This document shows, piece by piece, positions 60,114-64,000 of a stretch of 64,000 nucleotides of DNA. The translations under genes and the position numbers were made by a program. The stretch comes from NORP259 sp041398705 (GTDB taxonomy: Bacteria > Planctomycetota > UBA1135 > GCA-002686595). The DNA lies in assembly GCA_041398705.1 (NCBI GenBank), contig JAWKUI010000006.1, positions 62,001 through 126,000 of the forward strand, written 5' to 3'. Each line of letters opens with the position of its first letter. The stretch's first letter is position 1. Below the pieces are notes generated by a model. The model was not told the DNA's origin and did not search any database. It was given only the letters and a program-made list of their open reading frames with translations.

Positions 60114-60166
60114 GGACCCATTACGCGCGATCCCCGGACCCGAATCCATAGGCGGTTCGCATCCCG

Positions 60167-60206
60167 TGCGCAAAGGATCAGGTCCGGGCTGCGTAATCCT
60201 TGCGCA
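60167..60206. promoter_or_regulatory. Inverted repeat between divergent lnt and efflux genes
   Basis: TGCGCAAAGGAT (60167-60178) and ATCCTTGCGCA (60196-60206) are complementary apart from one extra A. They are centred in the 239-bp divergent spacer, a position suited to an operator for the efflux operon or a shared regulatory site. No regulator gene is adjacent. Confidence 0.4.
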
Positions 60207-60352
60207 AGCCCGGGATCGGACGCGCTTCCCGCAAGCGCTCCCCCCCGGCCTTTGTGTACCCTGCACGACTCGCTCCGTCCGCCGCACCCGCGCATAGGCA
60301 AACCGTTGTTCGCCACGCCCCGTCCCGGCGCCCGCCCCTACTGCCCCATCCC

Positions 60353-61723
60353 ATGCGAATCTTCCGACCCTCCTCCCGCGCCTGGGCGGGACTCCTGTTG
60401 CCGGCCCTGCTGCTCTGCGGCTGCAACAAGGGAGCCAAACCCGGCCCTGAAGCCAAGGGTGGCCCCGCGATGAACACCGGCGCCGTGCAGCGCGAATCGC
60501 TGACACGCGTGCAGGTTTCGCCGGTTCGTCAACGCGAGATGGTGCGCACTCTGTCGGTGACGCGGGCGATCGAATCGGAGTTCGAGATCGACGTGTTGCC
60601 GCGCACGAGCGGCACGGTGGTCGAGCTGCTCGTCGATGAAGGCGATCCGGTGGCAGCGGAGCAGGTGCTCGCGCGCCTCGACAGCCGCGCTGCGGAAGCG
60701 AGCCTGCGCGACGTGCGCCTGGCCCTCGAAGAAGCCCGCAACAACGGCCCGCGGCTGGCCCTCGCGGTGCGTGAGGCGGAAGAGCAGGTACAGCGCGCCA
60801 AACTCACCCACGATCAGGCGGCACGCGACTACGAGCGCAACCAGTCGGCGGGTTTCGTGAGTTCCAGCGACCTGGAGAAACTCGAACTGTCCCGCGACCA
60901 GGCGTACCGCGATTGGCAAGGCAGCGCCCTGGCCCTCGACAAGGCGCGTCAGGAGGTCGACAACCAGACCGAGGTCATCGCGCGCGCCGAACTCGCCATC
61001 GAAAAAGCCGAACTCGAACTCTCGTACTTCGAGATCCGCGCGCCGTTCGACGGTGTGATCGCGAATCGCATGGTGGGTCTGGGCGCGGCCGTGGGCCCGT
61101 CGCAGGGCATCTTCCGGCTGACCGACCCCACGAAGCTGCGCGCGGTGCTGCACCGCCCGCAGAAGGAACTCGCCTTCTATCAACAGGCCGCGCGCCTGCA
61201 GGAGGACGCGGGTGACACCCTGGCGATCGAAGCGCGACCCGAAGCCTACGACAACCTCGCCTACGCCGGCCGCATCCGCCGCGTGAGCCCGGTCGTCGAT
61301 GCCGAATCGGGCTCCGTGCGCGTGACCGTGGACTTGGAACAACCGGCCGCGGGCGACTCCCGTCCCCCGCTGCTGCCCGGCATGATGGTGCGCCTGTCGA
61401 TCGTGACCGAACGCCACCCCGATGCCCTGGTGGTCGAGAAACGCGCCCTGCGCCGCGAAGGCGAACTGCGGTTCGTCTGGGTCGTGCGCGGTGGCAACGC
61501 GCAGCGCGTGGAGGTCGAAGAAGGCCTGCTCGGCGATGACGACGTCGAAGTGCTGCCCCTGGGCGAAGGCCCCTTCCTGACCGCCGGGGAAACGGTGATC
61601 GTGCTGGGCGGCCGCGACCTCGAGGACGGCCAGGCCGTGCAGGTCGTGGGTGAAGACAGCGGCGCCGAACCGGCGCCTGCGGACGAGGCCGAGGAAACCG
61701 GGGAATCCGACAGCAATGGCTGA
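60353..61723 (+). CDS. RND efflux periplasmic adaptor (membrane fusion protein)
   Basis: A 456-residue lipoprotein (leader LLPALLLCGCNKG). Domains in order: beta-barrel/lipoyl half with RTSGTVVELLVDEGDPV, a long helical hairpin (about 105-225: LRDVRLALEEARNN, VQRAKLTHDQAARDYERNQS), the second lipoyl half (YFEIRAPFDGVIANRMVGLG), then beta-barrel and membrane-proximal domains (GRIRRVSPVVDAESGSVRVT, LPGMMVRLSIV). This is the adaptor joining an RND pump to an outer-membrane channel. Its last 8 bases overlap the pump gene. The C-terminus has an acidic tail. Confidence 0.94.
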   Translation: MRIFRPSSRAWAGLLLPALLLCGCNKGAKPGPEAKGGPAMNTGAVQRESLTRVQVSPVRQREMVRTLSVTRAIESEFEIDVLPRTSGTVVELLVDEGDPVAAEQVLARLDSRAAEASLRDVRLALEEARNNGPRLALAVREAEEQVQRAKLTHDQAARDYERNQSAGFVSSSDLEKLELSRDQAYRDWQGSALALDKARQEVDNQTEVIARAELAIEKAELELSYFEIRAPFDGVIANRMVGLGAAVGPSQGIFRLTDPTKLRAVLHRPQKELAFYQQAARLQEDAGDTLAIEARPEAYDNLAYAGRIRRVSPVVDAESGSVRVTVDLEQPAAGDSRPPLLPGMMVRLSIVTERHPDALVVEKRALRREGELRFVWVVRGGNAQRVEVEEGLLGDDDVEVLPLGEGPFLTAGETVIVLGGRDLEDGQAVQVVGEDSGAEPAPADEAEETGESDSNG

Positions 61724-64000
61724 AACCAGCCCGTCCGCAGAGCCCGAGCGGCGCGGCATCCTTTATGCGATCCCGCGGCGCCCGGTGGCGGTCACCATGC
61801 TCTTCTGCGCGGTGGCGGTTTTCGGCGTGGTCAGTCTGGCCAAGCTGCCGATGGACCTGCTGCCCGAGATCAGCTATCCGACCCTGACGGTGCGCACGGC
61901 CTACCCGGGCGCCGCACCTGAAGACGTCGAAGAACGCGTCAGTGAACGGGTCCAGGAGGCGCTCAGCACCCTGAACGGCCTCGTGCGCTCCAGCTCGATC
62001 AGCCGCGCAGCCACCTCGGACGTGCTGCTCGAATTCGAATGGGGCAGCAACATGACCTTCGCCGTGCAGGAGGTGCGCGACCGCCTCGACGGCGTCTTCC
62101 TGCCCCAGAACGCCGAGCGGCCGCTGATCCTACGCTACGACCCGAACCTGGATCCGATCCTGCGCATCGGCGTGCGGGCGCCGGAGGACGCCCACGATCC
62201 GAGCTCCCAGGACACGCTGATGCGCCTGCGCTGGCTGGCGGAGCAGCGCGTCAAGCGCCAGCTCGAGACGATCGAAGGCGTGGCGGCGGTGCAGGTGCAC
62301 GGGGGTCTCGAGGAGGAGATCCTGGTGCGCGTGGACCCCGACCGGTTGGCGGCCTACGGCATGACGCCGGGCACCATCGGCCAGCGCCTCGCCCAGGAGA
62401 ACCTGAACGCCTCGGCGGGCCAAATCCGCGAGGGTTCCACGGACTACCTCGTGCGCACCCTGGGGGAATTCCAGTCGGTGGACGAGATCCGCAAGTTGGC
62501 CCTCGAACAGCGGTCGGGCAGCACGATCCGCATCGAGGACGTGGCCGACGTGGAACGCACCTACGCGGAACGCGAGGTGATCACGCGGCTCGAAGGCAGC
62601 GAAGCGGTTGAGATCGCGGTCTATCGCGAAGCCGGCGCGAACATCGTCGAAGTGGCCCAGCGGGTGCGCGACGCGGTGTTCGGCACGAAGTCGCAGCAGG
62701 AAAAAGCCGCCAAGGGTGGCTCCCTGATGTGGTTCGAGCAGCGCGAACTGTCCCAGCTGGCCTACACCCAGCGCAAGGAGGCGGCCTTCGAGCTGCTCTC
62801 CGACCAGTCGGTGTTCATCCAGTCCGCCGTGGACGACGTGAAGCAGGCGGGCGCCCTGGGCGCCATCTTCGCCGTGCTCGTGATCTGGTTGTTCCTCCGC
62901 CGCGTGCCCCCCACCGTGATCATCGCCATGGCGATCCCGATCTCGGTGATCGCGACCTTCGCCCCGATGATGCTGACCGGCGTGTCCCTCAACATCATGT
63001 CCCTGGGCGGTCTGGCCCTCGGCATCGGCATGCTGGTGGACAACGCGATCGTGGTGCTCGAATCGATCACCAAACGGCGTGAGGCCGGCGACGCGGTGCT
63101 CGACGCTTCGGTGCGCGGCACCCGCGAGGTGGCGGGCGCCATCACGGCTTCGACCCTCACCACCGTCGCGATCTTCGCTCCGATCGTCTTCGTCGAAGGC
63201 ATCGCCGGTCAGATCTTCGCCGACCAGGCGGTGACCGTCGTCTCTGCCCTGCTCGTCTCCTTGGCGGTGGCGCTGCTCTTCATCCCGATGCTGGCCGCCC
63301 TGCCGGTGCTCGCCCAAGAGGACTTCTTCTCGAGCGGCTACCGCTGGATCGGCCGCAGCGCGCGGGCCTTCAAGGAGTCGCCGGTGGGCGCCCTGCCGCG
63401 CGCCACGCGCTTCAGCCTAGCGTTTGCCCGCGAGCGCATGGGCAGCCCGAAGGGCACCCCCATCGGCGCCCGCTGCGGCCGCTTCCTCGGCGGTCTGTTC
63501 GAGGTGCTGCTGTTCCTCGTCCTGCGCCTGCTGCTGCTTGCCCTGCTTCCGCTGTGGGGCCTGCTCGCCCTGTTCGGCCTGATCCGGCGCTTCACCTTCG
63601 ACGCGCTCTGGTCCGGGCTCGAATGGCTCTATCCGCGCGTGCTTGCGGGCGCGTTGCGCATGCGGCTGCTGCTCCTGGCCCTGGTCGTTCTGGCGGGCTG
63701 GGGCGCTTGGCAACGGGCGAGCACCCTGGGACTCGAGCTCCTGCCCGAGATCCATCAAGGCGAATTCACCGCGTTCATGACCCTCGAAGTCGGTACGCCG
63801 ATCGAGGTGTCCCAGGGCATCTTCGGCGCCATGGCCGAGCAGGTGCGCGGCATCGAAGGCGTGGAGACGACCGCGCTCACCGTGGGCGTCGAAGCCGAAA
63901 CCCTGACCCGCGAGATCGAAGGGGAGAACACCGGCCGATTGACCGTGCGCCTCGAGCCCGGGCACTCGAGCAGCGAGGCGGAGATGGCGATCGAGGACCG
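61716..64000 (+). CDS. RND efflux transporter (AcrB/HAE-1 type), 5' part
   Basis: The frame starts at an ATG overlapping the adaptor stop by 8 bases and runs off the window, giving about 761 codons of an expected 1000 or more. It shows the RND layout: TM1 (VAVTMLFCAVAVFGVV), LPMDLLPEISYPTLTVRTAYPGAAPEDVE, a porter domain, then TM2-TM6 with GGLALGIGMLVDNAIVVLES, the proton-relay region with Asp in MLVDNAIV. After TM6 comes an insertion of about 100 residues, including an extra hydrophobic stretch (FEVLLFLVLRLLLLALLPLW), before TM7 (LLLLALVVLAGWGAW). Substrate cannot be told from sequence. Confidence 0.95.
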   Translation, partial: MAETSPSAEPERRGILYAIPRRPVAVTMLFCAVAVFGVVSLAKLPMDLLPEISYPTLTVRTAYPGAAPEDVEERVSERVQEALSTLNGLVRSSSISRAATSDVLLEFEWGSNMTFAVQEVRDRLDGVFLPQNAERPLILRYDPNLDPILRIGVRAPEDAHDPSSQDTLMRLRWLAEQRVKRQLETIEGVAAVQVHGGLEEEILVRVDPDRLAAYGMTPGTIGQRLAQENLNASAGQIREGSTDYLVRTLGEFQSVDEIRKLALEQRSGSTIRIEDVADVERTYAEREVITRLEGSEAVEIAVYREAGANIVEVAQRVRDAVFGTKSQQEKAAKGGSLMWFEQRELSQLAYTQRKEAAFELLSDQSVFIQSAVDDVKQAGALGAIFAVLVIWLFLRRVPPTVIIAMAIPISVIATFAPMMLTGVSLNIMSLGGLALGIGMLVDNAIVVLESITKRREAGDAVLDASVRGTREVAGAITASTLTTVAIFAPIVFVEGIAGQIFADQAVTVVSALLVSLAVALLFIPMLAALPVLAQEDFFSSGYRWIGRSARAFKESPVGALPRATRFSLAFARERMGSPKGTPIGARCGRFLGGLFEVLLFLVLRLLLLALLPLWGLLALFGLIRRFTFDALWSGLEWLYPRVLAGALRMRLLLLALVVLAGWGAWQRASTLGLELLPEIHQGEFTAFMTLEVGTPIEVSQGIFGAMAEQVRGIEGVETTALTVGVEAETLTREIEGENTGRLTVRLEPGHSSSEAEMAIED

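Noticed and set aside
1..64000. tRNA, rRNA, CRISPR arrays, prophage or integrase genes
   Set aside because: Read for T-loop sequences, rRNA motifs, direct-repeat arrays and phage structural or integrase motifs; none was found.

Overview
The window is 64 kb of a high-GC bacterial chromosome. I infer Planctomycetota, of a lineage that keeps a rod-type mre system. The reasons are a bacterial microcompartment (BMC) operon of planctomycete/verrucomicrobial style with two EutN-type pentamers and a divergent BMC-domain protein, several large secreted proteins sharing a C-terminal module, a CotH/lamin-tail protein, and many proteins of no familiar family. No tRNA, rRNA, CRISPR array or prophage was seen.

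Layout. (1) 1-4137, minus strand: housekeeping run purA, uppS, cdsA, phoH with short overlaps. (2) 4420-7966, minus: a GspK-like minor pseudopilin, a secretin and a small secreted protein. (3) 8247-11375, minus: rpsO-pnp, where PNPase has a 171-residue Arg/Asp tail. (4) 11597-15370, minus: two lipoproteins, the larger split by a frameshift. (5) 15658-21408, plus: two related TPR proteins, a DUF-type protein and a metallo-beta-lactamase-fold hydrolase. (6) 21548-31398: HD-GYP signalling protein, a PLP trans-sulfuration enzyme, a CotH protein and secreted proteins, separated by clear hairpin terminators. (7) 31773-38007, minus: the BMC operon, with two BMC-H, a BMC-T, two BMC-P, a divergent BMC-domain protein and a CoA-acylating aldehyde dehydrogenase, followed tightly by a UPF0210 (PFL-like) protein and an ACT-domain protein. 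No aldolase, PduL or alcohol dehydrogenase lies in the window. (8) 38196-41981: SGNH hydrolase, a zinc peptidase-like protein and an amidohydrolase. (9) 41981-60113, minus: cell-envelope cluster lnt, coiled-coil protein, small membrane protein, mreB, then a roughly 7 kb interruption, then mreC, mreD, mrdA (very large PBP2), rodA. (10) 60353-64000, plus: RND efflux adaptor and the start of its pump.

The two most unusual regions are the BMC operon carrying a UPF0210/ACT pair whose ACT protein has an EutQ-like N-terminus, and the interruption between mreB and mreC. The latter holds a phosphatase-cytochrome fusion lipoprotein, a decayed ISL3-family transposase, a lower-GC 1276-residue P-loop ATPase with nine exact-length 43-residue repeats (architecture like anti-phage STAND sensors), and long palindromic repeats next to mreB.

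In this high-GC sequence the antisense frames are widely open. I chose genes by family motifs, tight operon joins (many ATGA/GTGA overlaps) and mutual exclusion. All family assignments come from reading motifs, not from searches.
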